Assembly (NCBI RefSeq): GCF_004023665.1
Contig: NZ_SAUF01000001.1
Coordinates: forward strand, 1,350,501 to 1,414,500
Source of the DNA: Afifella aestuarii
Lineage (GTDB): Bacteria; Pseudomonadota; Alphaproteobacteria; Rhizobiales; Afifellaceae
Direction of reading: 5' to 3'
Length of the DNA stretch: 64,000 bases
Shown: positions 17,250 through 26,459 of the stretch, in pieces
How positions within the stretch are numbered: position 1 is the stretch's first letter
Layout of the letters: the number at the start of each line of letters is the position of its first letter
Made by a program: the position numbers and the translations under genes
The notes under the pieces: model-generated
Database searches by the model: none
Told to the model about the DNA's origin: nothing
What the model saw: only the letters and a program-made list of their open reading frames with translations

Positions 17250-18809
17250 ATGACGTTCAGGGTCGCGGTGGCGGGCTTCCTCCACGAAACCAATACGTTC
17301 GCTCCGGTTCGGGCGGATTTCGAGGCTTTCCGGGTCGGCGGAGGCTATATCGGGATGACGCGGGGGGCCGCGCTTCTCGATGCGGCGCAGAAGGTCAATC
17401 TCGGCATTGCCGGCGCGCTCGACGTCGCCAGGGAGCAGGGCTGGGACGTGGTGCCGACGCTCTGGGCCGGGGCGATTCCCTCAGGCTATGTGACGCGCGC
17501 GGCGTTTGAGTCGATCGCCGGCGAGGTCGTGCAGCGGATCTCCGAGGCCGGGCCGCTCGACGGCGTCTTTCTCGATCTCCATGGCGCGATGGTGGCGGAG
17601 CATCTCGACGACGGGGAAGGCGAGATCGCCCGCCGCGTCCGCGCGGTGGTCGGTGACGCCGTCCCGATCACATCGGCGCTCGACCTGCACGGCAATATCT
17701 CAGCGGCCTTTGTCGACACGGTCGACGCGCTCGTCGCCTTCCGCACCTATCCCCATGTCGATATGGCCGCGACCGGCGCGCGGGCGGCCCGGCTTCTCCA
17801 TGAGATGATGGCAACGGGCAGGCGGCCCGCGAAAGCCTTCCGGCGCATGTCCTATCTCGTGCCGATCCCGTTTCAGGCGACGGAGATGGCGCCGGGGGAC
17901 GCGCTCTACGCCGAGATCGATGCACTGGAGCGGGAGGGGGTGCTCTCCGCCTCACTCTTCATGGGTTTTCCAGCGGCGGATATTCCCGATTGCGGCCCGA
18001 CGGCGATGGCCTTCGCGGCGACGCAGGAGGAGGCCGAGCGTGCCGCCGACCGTATCGCGGCCGCCTATGAGGCGGCCGAGCCGCTCTTCGACAATCGCAC
18101 TTTTACGGCCGAGGAAGCCGTGGCGGAGGCGGCGCGCATCGCCGCCGTTAAAACGGGTCCAGTCATCATCGCGGATACGCAGGACAATCCCGGGGCGGGC
18201 GGCGTTTCGGCGACGACCGGGATGTTGCGCGCGCTCATCGCGGCCGATGCCCAAGATGCCGCGATCGGCCTCATCGTCGATCCGGCGAGCGCGGAAAAGG
18301 CGCATCAGCTCGGCGAGGGGGCGACGGCGCATTTTGCGATCGGCAGTCACCCCAGCGTTCCAGGCGACCATCCGGTCGAGACGGAGGCGGTGGTGGAGCG
18401 TCTTTCCGACGGGCGGCTTCATGCGACGGGTCCCTATTACGGCAGCGGACGGCTCGACCTCGGGCGATCGGCGTGCCTGCGCATCGGCGGTGTGCGCGTC
18501 GTCGTGACGAGTGGCATCGCGCAGATGGCGGACCGCGAAATGTTCCGTTTCGTCGGCGTTGTCCCGGAGGAGCAGGCGATCCTGGTGGTGAAAAGCTCCA
18601 CGCATTTCCGCGCCGATTTCGCGCCCATCGCCTCAGAGATTCTGGTGGCCCTGTCGCCCGGCCCGATGCCTTTCAATCCTGCCGATCTGCCGTTCACGCG
18701 GCTTCCGGCCGACATGAAACTCTTCCCGAACGGACCTCTGTTCGGAGAAGCGAGCGCCGCAAAGGCGCATTCCGACCCAGGCGGGGAGAACATCGCCGCG
18801 GTCCAATAA
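17250..18809 (+). CDS. M81 family metallopeptidase (MlrC-like)
   Basis: A 519-residue protein of peptidase family M81, whose known member MlrC (microcystinase C) cuts linear microcystin fragments. Family marks include HETNTF at residues 12-17, DLHGAM and DLHGNIS with candidate metal-binding Asp/His residues, FRTYPHVDM, and DTQDNPGAGG. There is no signal peptide, so it acts in the cytoplasm. The ATG at 17250, after GGCGGAG, is the family start; the longer upstream frame is not conserved. It heads the IclR-linked block, ahead of an ABC importer. Confidence 0.9.
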   Translation: MTFRVAVAGFLHETNTFAPVRADFEAFRVGGGYIGMTRGAALLDAAQKVNLGIAGALDVAREQGWDVVPTLWAGAIPSGYVTRAAFESIAGEVVQRISEAGPLDGVFLDLHGAMVAEHLDDGEGEIARRVRAVVGDAVPITSALDLHGNISAAFVDTVDALVAFRTYPHVDMAATGARAARLLHEMMATGRRPAKAFRRMSYLVPIPFQATEMAPGDALYAEIDALEREGVLSASLFMGFPAADIPDCGPTAMAFAATQEEAERAADRIAAAYEAAEPLFDNRTFTAEEAVAEAARIAAVKTGPVIIADTQDNPGAGGVSATTGMLRALIAADAQDAAIGLIVDPASAEKAHQLGEGATAHFAIGSHPSVPGDHPVETEAVVERLSDGRLHATGPYYGSGRLDLGRSACLRIGGVRVVVTSGIAQMADREMFRFVGVVPEEQAILVVKSSTHFRADFAPIASEILVALSPGPMPFNPADLPFTRLPADMKLFPNGPLFGEASAAKAHSDPGGENIAAVQ

Positions 18810-18848
18810 CGATAAAGCACAAACAGATCGAATCCGAGAGAGGGATGT

Positions 18849-20459
18849 ATGCAGAGCTTGAAACCACTTTCTTGCATGAAGCGTAGCCTCGCCGCCGCGC
18901 TTCTTGCAGGCGGCGTGCTGTCCGCACCCGCTGTCGCCAACGCGCAGGATGATGGCAAGACCATCACGGCGGTGATGCATTCGGGTCTGCGCGTGCTCGA
19001 CCCCGTGATCACCACCGCGCACATCACCCGCGACCACGGCTATATGATCTATGACGTCCTGACGGCCGTGGACGAGAATTTCGAGCCTCAGCCGCAGATG
19101 GCGGATTGGGACGTCTCCGACGACAAGCTGACCTACACCTTCACCCTGCGCGACGGGCTGAAGTTTCATGACGGAGCGCCGGTGACCGGCAAGGACGTCG
19201 TCGCCTCGCTCACCCGCTGGGGCAAGCGCGATTCCGGCGGTCAGATGATCTTCGACGTGACGGAAAGCCTCGAGGCGCCGGACGACAAGACCATCGTGTG
19301 GAAGCTCTCGGAGCCTTTTCCGCCGCTCCTCAACGTTATTTCCAAGCAATCGGCCGTGCCGCCCTTCATCATGCCGGAGCGGGTGGCGGAAACCTCGCCG
19401 GACGAGCCGATCACCGATTACACCGGCTCCGGCCCGTTCGTCTTCAACACGGACAAATACGAGCCGGGCGCTTCGGTCACCTACGACAAGTTCGAAGATT
19501 ACGTGCCGCGCGACGAGCCGCCCTCCTGGATGGCCGGCGGCAAAAAGGTCAATGTCGACCATGTCGTCTGGACGACGATGCCCGACAATCTGACCGCGAT
19601 GAACGCGCTCGCGGCCGGAGAGATCGATTATCTGGAACAGGTGCAGGTCGACCTTCTGCCGGTGATCGAGAACGCGCCGGACGTGACGGTCGAGATGCGT
19701 GACCCGCTCGGCTTCGTCACGATCGGGCGGCCGAACTTCCTGCATCCGCCCTTCGACAACAAGAAGGTGCGCCAGGCGGCCCTTCTGGCCCTGAGCCAGG
19801 AAGACGTGCTCGCCACCATGATGGGCTCCGACAAGTACTACAAAGTCTGCGGGGCGATCTTCGGGTGCGGAACGCCGCTCGGCGATGAATCGGGCTCCGA
19901 GCCGATCACCTCCGGCGCGCATCCGGAAGAGGCCAAGAAGCTTCTGGAAGAGGCGGGTTACGACGGCACGCCGGTGGTGCTCATGCAGCCGACGGACGTC
20001 GTCAGCCTGACCAATCAGCCGGTCGTCGCCGCACAGGCACTTCGCCAGGCGGGCTTCAACGTCGATATGCAGGCCATGGACTGGCAGTCGGTCGTGCAGC
20101 GGCGGGCGCAGCAGAATCCTCCCTCCGAGGGCGGCTGGAACATCTTCTTCACGAACTGGATGGTGCCGGAGATTTCCGATCCGCTCATCAACGTGATGGT
20201 GAACGGGCGTGGCGACGATGCCTGGTTCGGCTGGCCGGACGATCCCGAGATCGAAAAGCTGCGTGACGACTTCGCGCTCGCTGAGGATCAGGAGGCCCGC
20301 AAAGCGGCCGCCGTCGCGATCCAGAAGCATGTGATGGACAATGTGAACTATATCCATCTCGGCGAATACAACATGCCTCAGGCGCGGCGGAATTCGATCC
20401 AGAACATGATCCCGTCGCCGGTTCCGGTCTTCTGGAACATGACGAAAGAGGCGGAGTGA
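18849..20459 (+). CDS. Peptide/nickel-type ABC transporter substrate-binding protein (SBP family 5)
   Basis: A 536-residue periplasmic binding protein. The signal peptide (MKRSLAAALLAGGVLSAPAV, cleavage after ANA near residue 33) is followed by SBP_bac_5 features: DYVLTA-like start of lobe I, LTYTFTLRDGLKFHDGAPVTG with VVASLTRW, and a long second lobe. The family binds di- and oligopeptides and related amphipathic compounds. The ATG at 18849 follows a GAGAGAGGG ribosome site. It is part of the block with two permeases and a fused ATPase downstream. Confidence 0.94.
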   Translation: MQSLKPLSCMKRSLAAALLAGGVLSAPAVANAQDDGKTITAVMHSGLRVLDPVITTAHITRDHGYMIYDVLTAVDENFEPQPQMADWDVSDDKLTYTFTLRDGLKFHDGAPVTGKDVVASLTRWGKRDSGGQMIFDVTESLEAPDDKTIVWKLSEPFPPLLNVISKQSAVPPFIMPERVAETSPDEPITDYTGSGPFVFNTDKYEPGASVTYDKFEDYVPRDEPPSWMAGGKKVNVDHVVWTTMPDNLTAMNALAAGEIDYLEQVQVDLLPVIENAPDVTVEMRDPLGFVTIGRPNFLHPPFDNKKVRQAALLALSQEDVLATMMGSDKYYKVCGAIFGCGTPLGDESGSEPITSGAHPEEAKKLLEEAGYDGTPVVLMQPTDVVSLTNQPVVAAQALRQAGFNVDMQAMDWQSVVQRRAQQNPPSEGGWNIFFTNWMVPEISDPLINVMVNGRGDDAWFGWPDDPEIEKLRDDFALAEDQEARKAAAVAIQKHVMDNVNYIHLGEYNMPQARRNSIQNMIPSPVPVFWNMTKEAE

Positions 20460-20467
20460 TCCACCTT

Positions 20468-20495
20468 CGGAGACGCGCTTTTGCGCGCGTCTCCG
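20468..20495 (+). other. Intercistronic stem-loop after the binding-protein gene
   Basis: CGGAGACGCGC pairs with GCGCGTCTCCG around a 6-nt loop directly after the binding-protein stop, with no T tract. Such stem-loops usually protect the upstream message and keep binding protein in excess over the permease; that role is inferred. Confidence 0.6.
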
Positions 20496-20556
20496 GCCGT
20501 CCTGTCTCGCAATTTGCGTTGAGGTTCTAACAGGCCTCGCGGCAAGGAGACCGATC

Positions 20557-21498
20557 ATGTTCGGCTATATCCTGAAGCGGATCCTCGCCACGATCCCCGT
20601 GATGGCGATCGTCGCGGTCTTCGTCTTCCTTCTGCTTCGCCTGACCCCCGGCGATCCGGCGGCGATTCTCGCCGGTGATGCCGCCACGCCTGCGCAGCTC
20701 GAGCGCATCCGTGACCGGCTCGGCCTCAACGATCCTCTGCATATCCAGTTCTTCACCTGGATCGGGCAGATGCTGCACGGCGATCTCGGAACCTCCCTCA
20801 TTTCCAGCACACCGGTTGCGGGCATGATCGGAGACCGGCTCGGGCCGACGCTCAGCATCGCCATCATGACCATCATCATCTCGGTGCTGCTGGCCGTGCC
20901 GATGGGCGTGATCGCGGCGTGGCGCCATCGCACCTGGGTCGATTTCCTGGTGATGTCCTTCTCGGTGCTGGGATTTTCCGTCCCCGTCTTCGTGATCGGC
21001 TACATCCTGATCCAGATTTTCGCGATCGAGCTGCGCTGGGTGCCGGTGCAGGGCTACGCGCCGCTTTCCTCGGGCATCGGTCCATTCCTGACGCGGGCGA
21101 TCCTGCCGTCGCTGACGCTCGCCACGATCTATGTGGCGCTGATCGCGCGCATGACGCGCGCCTCCATGCTGGAAGTTCTGGGCGAGGATTACGTGCGCAC
21201 CGCCCGCGCCAAAGGCGTGCGGGAAAACGTCGTGCTTTTCCGCCATGCACTGCGCAACGCCGCGGTGCCGATCCTGACGATCATCGGCACGGGCTTTGCG
21301 CTTCTCATCTCGGGCGTCGTGGTGACGGAAAGCGTCTTCAACATTCCCGGGATCGGCCGGCTCACCGTCGATGCGATCCTGGCGCGGGACTATCCGGTGA
21401 TCCAGGCGATGATCCTGTTCACCGCCGGCATCTACGTCTTCGTCAATCTCATCGTCGACGTCTCCTATTCCTTCTTCGACCCGAGGATCCGCTACTGA
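20557..21498 (+). CDS. Peptide-type ABC transporter permease (DppB-like)
   Basis: A 313-residue inner-membrane permease with six hydrophobic segments. The N-terminus (YILKRILATIPVMAIV) and RLTPGDPA are typical of DppB/OppB, and the EAA loop that contacts the ATPase is visible around EDYVRTARAKGVRENVVLFR. It pairs with the next gene, 1 nt downstream, to form the channel. Confidence 0.95.
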   Translation: MFGYILKRILATIPVMAIVAVFVFLLLRLTPGDPAAILAGDAATPAQLERIRDRLGLNDPLHIQFFTWIGQMLHGDLGTSLISSTPVAGMIGDRLGPTLSIAIMTIIISVLLAVPMGVIAAWRHRTWVDFLVMSFSVLGFSVPVFVIGYILIQIFAIELRWVPVQGYAPLSSGIGPFLTRAILPSLTLATIYVALIARMTRASMLEVLGEDYVRTARAKGVRENVVLFRHALRNAAVPILTIIGTGFALLISGVVVTESVFNIPGIGRLTVDAILARDYPVIQAMILFTAGIYVFVNLIVDVSYSFFDPRIRY

Positions 21499-21499
21499 C

Positions 21500-22387
21500 A
21501 TGGCTGAGATTTCCCCATCCCGCCATAGCGCCTTCCAGGTCTTGACCGGAGTGTTTTCGCTCCCGGCCGGAGCGCGTCTTGGCGCGGGCCCGATGATCGC
21601 GGCTGTCATCCTTGTCGCGATCGTGCTCGCTTCGCTGCTGGCGCCGCTTTACGTGCCCTACGATCCGCTGGCGATGGATTCCATGTCCCGCCTGAAGCCC
21701 CCTTCGGAGGCGCACCTTCTCGGCACGGACCAGTATGGCCGCGACACCTTCAGCCGGGTGATGACCGGCGGGCGCGTATCGCTCCTCATCGGCGTCGGCG
21801 CGGCTCTCGTCAGCGTGGTCATCGGCCTCATCATCGGCCTGGTCGCCGGCTTCTTCCGCGCCGCGGACGGCATCATCATGCGCATCATGGATAGCCTGAT
21901 GGCGATCCCGGCGATCCTTCTTGCCATCGCGCTCGTCGCCCTCAACGGTCCGAGCCTCGGCTCGGTGATCATCGCCATCACGATTCCCGAAGTGCCGCGC
22001 GTCGTCCGCCTGGTGCGGTCCGTCGTGCTGTCGGCGCGCGAGGAGCCCTATGTGGAGGCCGCCATCGCGCTCGGCTCGTCGATGCCGAAGATCCTGGTCC
22101 AGCATCTGATGCCGAACACGCTCGCGCCGCTCATCGTGCAGGGAACCTATGTCTGCGCCTCGGCGATCCTGATCGAAGCGATCCTGAGCTTTCTCGGCGC
22201 TGGCGTCTCAACCGAGATCCCGACCTGGGGGAACATCATGGCCGAGGGCCGAAGCTATTTTCAGGTGAAGCCCGGCCTCATCTTCTGGCCGGGACTTCTC
22301 CTGTCCCTGTGCATTCTGGCGATCAACCTCCTCGGCGATACCGCGCGCGATCTCCTCGATCCGCGGATGAAGAAGCGGGAGGGCTGA
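21500..22387 (+). CDS. Peptide-type ABC transporter permease (DppC-like)
   Basis: A 295-residue permease with an N-terminal OppC-type leader segment, six hydrophobic stretches, the HLLGTDQYGRDTFSRVM motif diagnostic of DppC/OppC, and the EAA loop EPYVEAAIALGSSMPKILVQ. It starts 1 nt after the DppB-like stop and ends 1 nt before the ATPase gene, so the three are translationally linked. Confidence 0.95.
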   Translation: MAEISPSRHSAFQVLTGVFSLPAGARLGAGPMIAAVILVAIVLASLLAPLYVPYDPLAMDSMSRLKPPSEAHLLGTDQYGRDTFSRVMTGGRVSLLIGVGAALVSVVIGLIIGLVAGFFRAADGIIMRIMDSLMAIPAILLAIALVALNGPSLGSVIIAITIPEVPRVVRLVRSVVLSAREEPYVEAAIALGSSMPKILVQHLMPNTLAPLIVQGTYVCASAILIEAILSFLGAGVSTEIPTWGNIMAEGRSYFQVKPGLIFWPGLLLSLCILAINLLGDTARDLLDPRMKKREG

Positions 22388-22388
22388 G

Positions 22389-24074
22389 ATGCAGCTTTCA
22401 TCGCGAGACTTTTCGAACGCGCACCGCGTCCTCAAAATCCGCGGGCTGAAGGTCGCCCTGACGGGACGCCCCAATGCGGCACCGGTCTTGAACGGCATCG
22501 ATCTCGATATCCGGGCGGGGGAAACCCATTGTCTGGTCGGCGAGAGCGGCTCGGGGAAATCGGTCACCTCGCTCGCCGTCATGGGGCTTCTGCCGAAAGG
22601 GGCGCTCGAGGTGCAGGGCGGCGAGATCGACGTCGAAGGCTTCGAGATCACCACCGCGACGCATGCGCAGCTGCGCGAATTGCGGGCCCGGCGGATTGCC
22701 ATGATCTTTCAGGAGCCGATGACGGCGCTCAATCCCGTGCTGCAGGTCGGCGAACAGATCGAAGAGGTGCTCAACATGCACACCGATCTCTCGCAGGCGG
22801 AAGCCAAGAAACGCACGCTCGACATCATGGAGCAGGTGCATCTTCCGGACGTTGAGCGGATCTATCAATCCTATCCGCACCAGCTGTCCGGCGGTCAGCG
22901 CCAGCGCATCATGATCGCCATGGCGCTCGTGCTCGATCCGCATTTGTTGATCGCGGACGAGCCGACGACGGCGCTCGATGTCACGACGCAGCTGCAGATT
23001 TTGAAGCTCATCGCGGAATTGCAGGAGCGCAAGGGAACGGCGCTTCTCTTCATCACGCACGATATGGGCGTGGTGGCGGAAATCGCCGACACGGTGAGCG
23101 TGATGCAGAACGGCCGGATCGTGGAGAAGGCCCCGATCCGCGAGCTGCTGACGAACCCGAAAGAGGCGTACACCAAAAAACTCCTGACCGCCGTTCCGAA
23201 CTTGGCGCCGCGGCCGGCGCGGCCAGCTGCCTCGGCCAAGGACGTGCTCGATGTCCAGGATCTCGAAATGGTCTATGGCGGCGGCGGCCTTCTCAAGCGC
23301 CAGGGCGGCGTGAAGGCGGCGCAGGAGGTGAGCTTTACCATTGCGCCGGGACGCACCCTCGGGATCGTCGGCGAAAGCGGCTCCGGCAAGTCCACGGTGG
23401 CGCGCTGCATCATCCGCCTGATCGATCCGACGGGCGGCCAGGTGAATGTCGCCGGCACGGATATCTCGACGCTGTCGCGCCGGCAGCTTCGGCCGCATCG
23501 CAAGCATCTGCAGATCGTCTTCCAGGATCCCTACCGCTCGCTCAATCCGCGCTGGACCGTGGCGCGCAGCCTTTGCGAGGGGCCGATCAATTTCGGCACG
23601 TCGAAGGCTGCGGCGATGGAGCATGCCGCGGAGCTGATGGAACTCGTCGACCTGCCGCGCGATGCCCTGAAACGCTATCCGCACCAGTTTTCGGGAGGAC
23701 AGCGGCAGCGCATTGCGATCGCCCGCGCCGTCGCCATGAAGCCCGATTTGCTGATCGCCGACGAGGCGGTCTCCGCGCTCGATGTGAGCGTGCAGGCGCA
23801 GGTGCTCGACCTCCTGGACGACGTGCAGGAGAGGTTCGGTATCGCGATGCTCTTCATCACCCACGATCTGCGGGTCGCCGCACAGATCTGCGACGAGGTG
23901 CTCGTCATGCAGAAAGGCCGGGTGGTGGAGCATGGTGCCGCCGGCGCCGTCCTGCAGAACCCGCATGATCCCTACACACGCAATCTGATTGAGGCCGCGC
24001 CCGGCCGGGAATGGGACTTCGCCAATTTCCGTGCACTCGGCACGCCGCCGTTTAACGAAGGAGCCTCCGCATGA
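22389..24074 (+). CDS. Fused peptide-type ABC ATPase (DppD-DppF in one chain)
   Basis: A 561-residue protein with two complete ATP-binding cassettes. NBD1 has Walker A GESGSGKS at residues 51-58 and signature [11 protein letters not shown]2 has GESGSGKS at 328-335 and a second SGGQRQR. Each half has its oligopeptide-type C-terminal region (YTKKLLTAVP, YTRNLIEAAPG). Separate DppD and DppF genes are the textbook form, but this fusion is common in rhizobial importers. The last codons overlap the next gene by ATGA. Confidence 0.96.
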   Translation: MQLSSRDFSNAHRVLKIRGLKVALTGRPNAAPVLNGIDLDIRAGETHCLVGESGSGKSVTSLAVMGLLPKGALEVQGGEIDVEGFEITTATHAQLRELRARRIAMIFQEPMTALNPVLQVGEQIEEVLNMHTDLSQAEAKKRTLDIMEQVHLPDVERIYQSYPHQLSGGQRQRIMIAMALVLDPHLLIADEPTTALDVTTQLQILKLIAELQERKGTALLFITHDMGVVAEIADTVSVMQNGRIVEKAPIRELLTNPKEAYTKKLLTAVPNLAPRPARPAASAKDVLDVQDLEMVYGGGGLLKRQGGVKAAQEVSFTIAPGRTLGIVGESGSGKSTVARCIIRLIDPTGGQVNVAGTDISTLSRRQLRPHRKHLQIVFQDPYRSLNPRWTVARSLCEGPINFGTSKAAAMEHAAELMELVDLPRDALKRYPHQFSGGQRQRIAIARAVAMKPDLLIADEAVSALDVSVQAQVLDLLDDVQERFGIAMLFITHDLRVAAQICDEVLVMQKGRVVEHGAAGAVLQNPHDPYTRNLIEAAPGREWDFANFRALGTPPFNEGASA

Positions 24075-25240
24075 GCGTCATCCCGAAGATCGAAGAATTC
24101 GCTGCCGAGCTGACTGCGATTCGGCACGACTTTCATGCGCATCCTGAGCTCGGTTTCGAGGAGACGCGCACCGCCGGTATCGTTGCGGAAAAGCTGCGCG
24201 CCTATGGCGTTGACGAGGTGCATGAGGGCATCGGCGGCACCGGTGTCGTGGCGCTGATCAAAGGAGAGGGCGGCGGCAACCGCAGGGTCGGGCTGCGCGC
24301 CGACATGGACGCGCTGCCGATCGAGGAGGCGTCGGGTGTCCCCTATGCCTCGCAAAACCCGGGGCGGATGCATGCCTGCGGCCATGACGGGCATACGACG
24401 ATGCTTCTCGGCGCGGCCCGGTATCTTGCCGAAACGCGCGATTTCGACGGCACCGTGGTGTTGATCTTCCAGCCGGCCGAAGAGGGGCTCGGCGGGGCAC
24501 GACGCATGATCGCCGAAGGTCTCTTCGAAAAATTCCCCTGCGACGAGATCTACGGCATGCACAACGATCCGAATGCCGAGCCCGGGATCGTCACCGTCGC
24601 GCCGGGGCCGGCGATGGCGGGGGCGAGCTTCTTCGACATTACGGTGAAGGGCACCGGCAGCCATGCCGCCATGCCGCATCAGTCGAAGGATCCGATCGTC
24701 ATCGGCACGGCACTGGTGCAGCAATTGCAGAGCGTCGTTAGCCGCAACGCGCCGCCGACGAAGCCGGTGGTGATCTCGGTGACGACGTTCCATGCCGGCG
24801 CCGCCTACAACGTCGTGCCGGACACGGCGACGATCTCCGGCACGATCCGCTATTTCCACGACGAAGTGGCGGAGATGGCGCATCAGCGGATCAAGGATCT
24901 CTGCGCAGGGCTGAGCCAAGCCTACGGTGTCGAGATCACGGCCGATCTGCGCAACGTCTTCGACGTTTTGATGAACGACCCGGAACTCTCCACCGCCTAT
25001 GTCGATGCGGCGAAGGAGGTCGTGGGTGCCGACATGGCCTTCGAAACCAGCGATCAGATGACCGGTTCGGAAGATTTCGCCGACATGCTGAAGGTGGTGC
25101 CGGGGGCCTATTGCCGGGTGGGGCATGCGGGGTCGATCGGGCTGCACAATCCGGCTTTCGTGCTCGACGACGCGATCCTTCCCGTGGGTGCCTCGATCTA
25201 TGCGCGCATTGTCGAAAACCGCCTGAAGCGCGGCGCCTGA
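24071..25240 (+). CDS. M20 family amidohydrolase (hippurate hydrolase-like)
   Basis: A 389-residue cytoplasmic metal-dependent amidohydrolase of the M20D/HipO type. Visible motifs are GLRADMDALPIEE, HACGHDGHTTMLLGAA (metal-binding Cys/His), QPAEEGLGGARRMI (catalytic and metal-binding Glu), GMHND, and a late His in GLHNPAF. These enzymes hydrolyse N-acyl amino acids or their conjugates. It overlaps the ATPase gene by 4 nt, so it probably acts on the imported compound. Confidence 0.94.
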   Translation: MSVIPKIEEFAAELTAIRHDFHAHPELGFEETRTAGIVAEKLRAYGVDEVHEGIGGTGVVALIKGEGGGNRRVGLRADMDALPIEEASGVPYASQNPGRMHACGHDGHTTMLLGAARYLAETRDFDGTVVLIFQPAEEGLGGARRMIAEGLFEKFPCDEIYGMHNDPNAEPGIVTVAPGPAMAGASFFDITVKGTGSHAAMPHQSKDPIVIGTALVQQLQSVVSRNAPPTKPVVISVTTFHAGAAYNVVPDTATISGTIRYFHDEVAEMAHQRIKDLCAGLSQAYGVEITADLRNVFDVLMNDPELSTAYVDAAKEVVGADMAFETSDQMTGSEDFADMLKVVPGAYCRVGHAGSIGLHNPAFVLDDAILPVGASIYARIVENRLKRGA

Positions 25241-25319
25241 CACAGCCGACGCACTTTCCTTCTCCGATATTCAACCAGCCCGGCCCGCCCGAAGCGGCGG
25301 CCGGTAGAGGAGCTGTCTG

Positions 25320-26459
25320 ATGATGAATCCGCTCGATCTGCCCTTCCATGCGGAGGAGATGCTCGCGGGCCTGAAGCCCTGGATCGAGACCGAAAGCCCG
25401 ACCTTCGATGCGGCGGCGGTCAATCGCATGATGGACGTCGTGCAGCACGAGCTGGCAGCGCTCGGGGGCAAGGTCGAACGCATTCCGGGCCGCATGGGGC
25501 TCGGCGATAGCGTGCGCGCGACGATGCCGCATGCGCGGGCGGGCGAGGGGGGCATCCTGCTTCTCGGCCATCTCGACACGGTGCATCCGCTCGGCACGAT
25601 CGACGTCCTGCCGTTCAAGCGGGAGGGCGAGATCTGCTACGGCCCGGGCCTGATGGACATGAAGGGTGGCAATTACGTCTATCTCGATGCGCTTCGGAAG
25701 CTCTTTGCCGCCAGGATCGAGACGCCCCTGCCGGTCACCGTCCTGTTCACGCCCGACGAGGAGATCGGCACGCCTTCGACGCGCGAGCTGATCGAGGCCG
25801 AGGCGAAGCGCCACAAATATATCCTGGTTCCGGAACCGGCGCGCCCCGACGGCGGCGCGGTGATCGGGCGCTATGCCATCGCACGCTTCAACCTGACGGC
25901 GCGCGGCAAGCCGAGCCATGCGGGCTGGCAGCTCGCCGAAGGGCGTTCGGCGATCGCCGCGATGGCGAAGAAGGTCGCGGAGATCGAAGGCATGACGACG
26001 GAAGACTGCACGTTTTCTGTCGGCGTCTTCAATTCCGGGCGATGGGTGAATTGCGTCTCCTCCGTCTGCGATGCCGAGGTTCTGAGTATGGCGAAGACGC
26101 AGGAGCTTCTGGATGAAGGCATCGCCAAGATGATGGCCTTCAACTCCTCCAACGGCGATGTGACGCTGGACGTCACACGCGGCGTCACCCGGCCGGTCTG
26201 GGAGCCGGATCAAGCGGGCACGATGGAGATGTTCGGGCTCGCCAAGGAGATCGCCGGCGAGATCGGTTTCGAGCTGAGCGCCGCTTCCGCCGGCGGTGGC
26301 TCGGACGGCAATTTCACGGGCTTTCTCGGCCTGCCGACGCTCGATTCGATCGGCGTGCGCGGCAAGGATCTGCACACGCTCAACGAACATATCTATGTCG
26401 ACAGCCTCGTCGAGCGGGCAAGGCTCGCCGCGGCGCTCTACTGCCGGCTAGGTGCGTGA
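25320..26459 (+). CDS. M20 family peptidase (glutamate carboxypeptidase-like)
   Basis: A 379-residue zinc-peptidase-like protein of the CPG2/ArgE branch of M20, distinct from its upstream neighbour. Motifs are GHLDTVHPLG (metal His and catalytic Asp), GPGLMDMKGG (bridging Asp), TPDEEIGTPSTRE (catalytic Glu pair) and, in the C-terminal part, DLHTLNEHIY (metal His). There is no signal peptide. It lies 79 nt after the first M20 gene, and its stop overlaps the GGT-like start. Two different M20 enzymes in one operon suggest two successive amide-bond cleavages. Confidence 0.93.
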   Translation: MMNPLDLPFHAEEMLAGLKPWIETESPTFDAAAVNRMMDVVQHELAALGGKVERIPGRMGLGDSVRATMPHARAGEGGILLLGHLDTVHPLGTIDVLPFKREGEICYGPGLMDMKGGNYVYLDALRKLFAARIETPLPVTVLFTPDEEIGTPSTRELIEAEAKRHKYILVPEPARPDGGAVIGRYAIARFNLTARGKPSHAGWQLAEGRSAIAAMAKKVAEIEGMTTEDCTFSVGVFNSGRWVNCVSSVCDAEVLSMAKTQELLDEGIAKMMAFNSSNGDVTLDVTRGVTRPVWEPDQAGTMEMFGLAKEIAGEIGFELSAASAGGGSDGNFTGFLGLPTLDSIGVRGKDLHTLNEHIYVDSLVERARLAAALYCRLGA

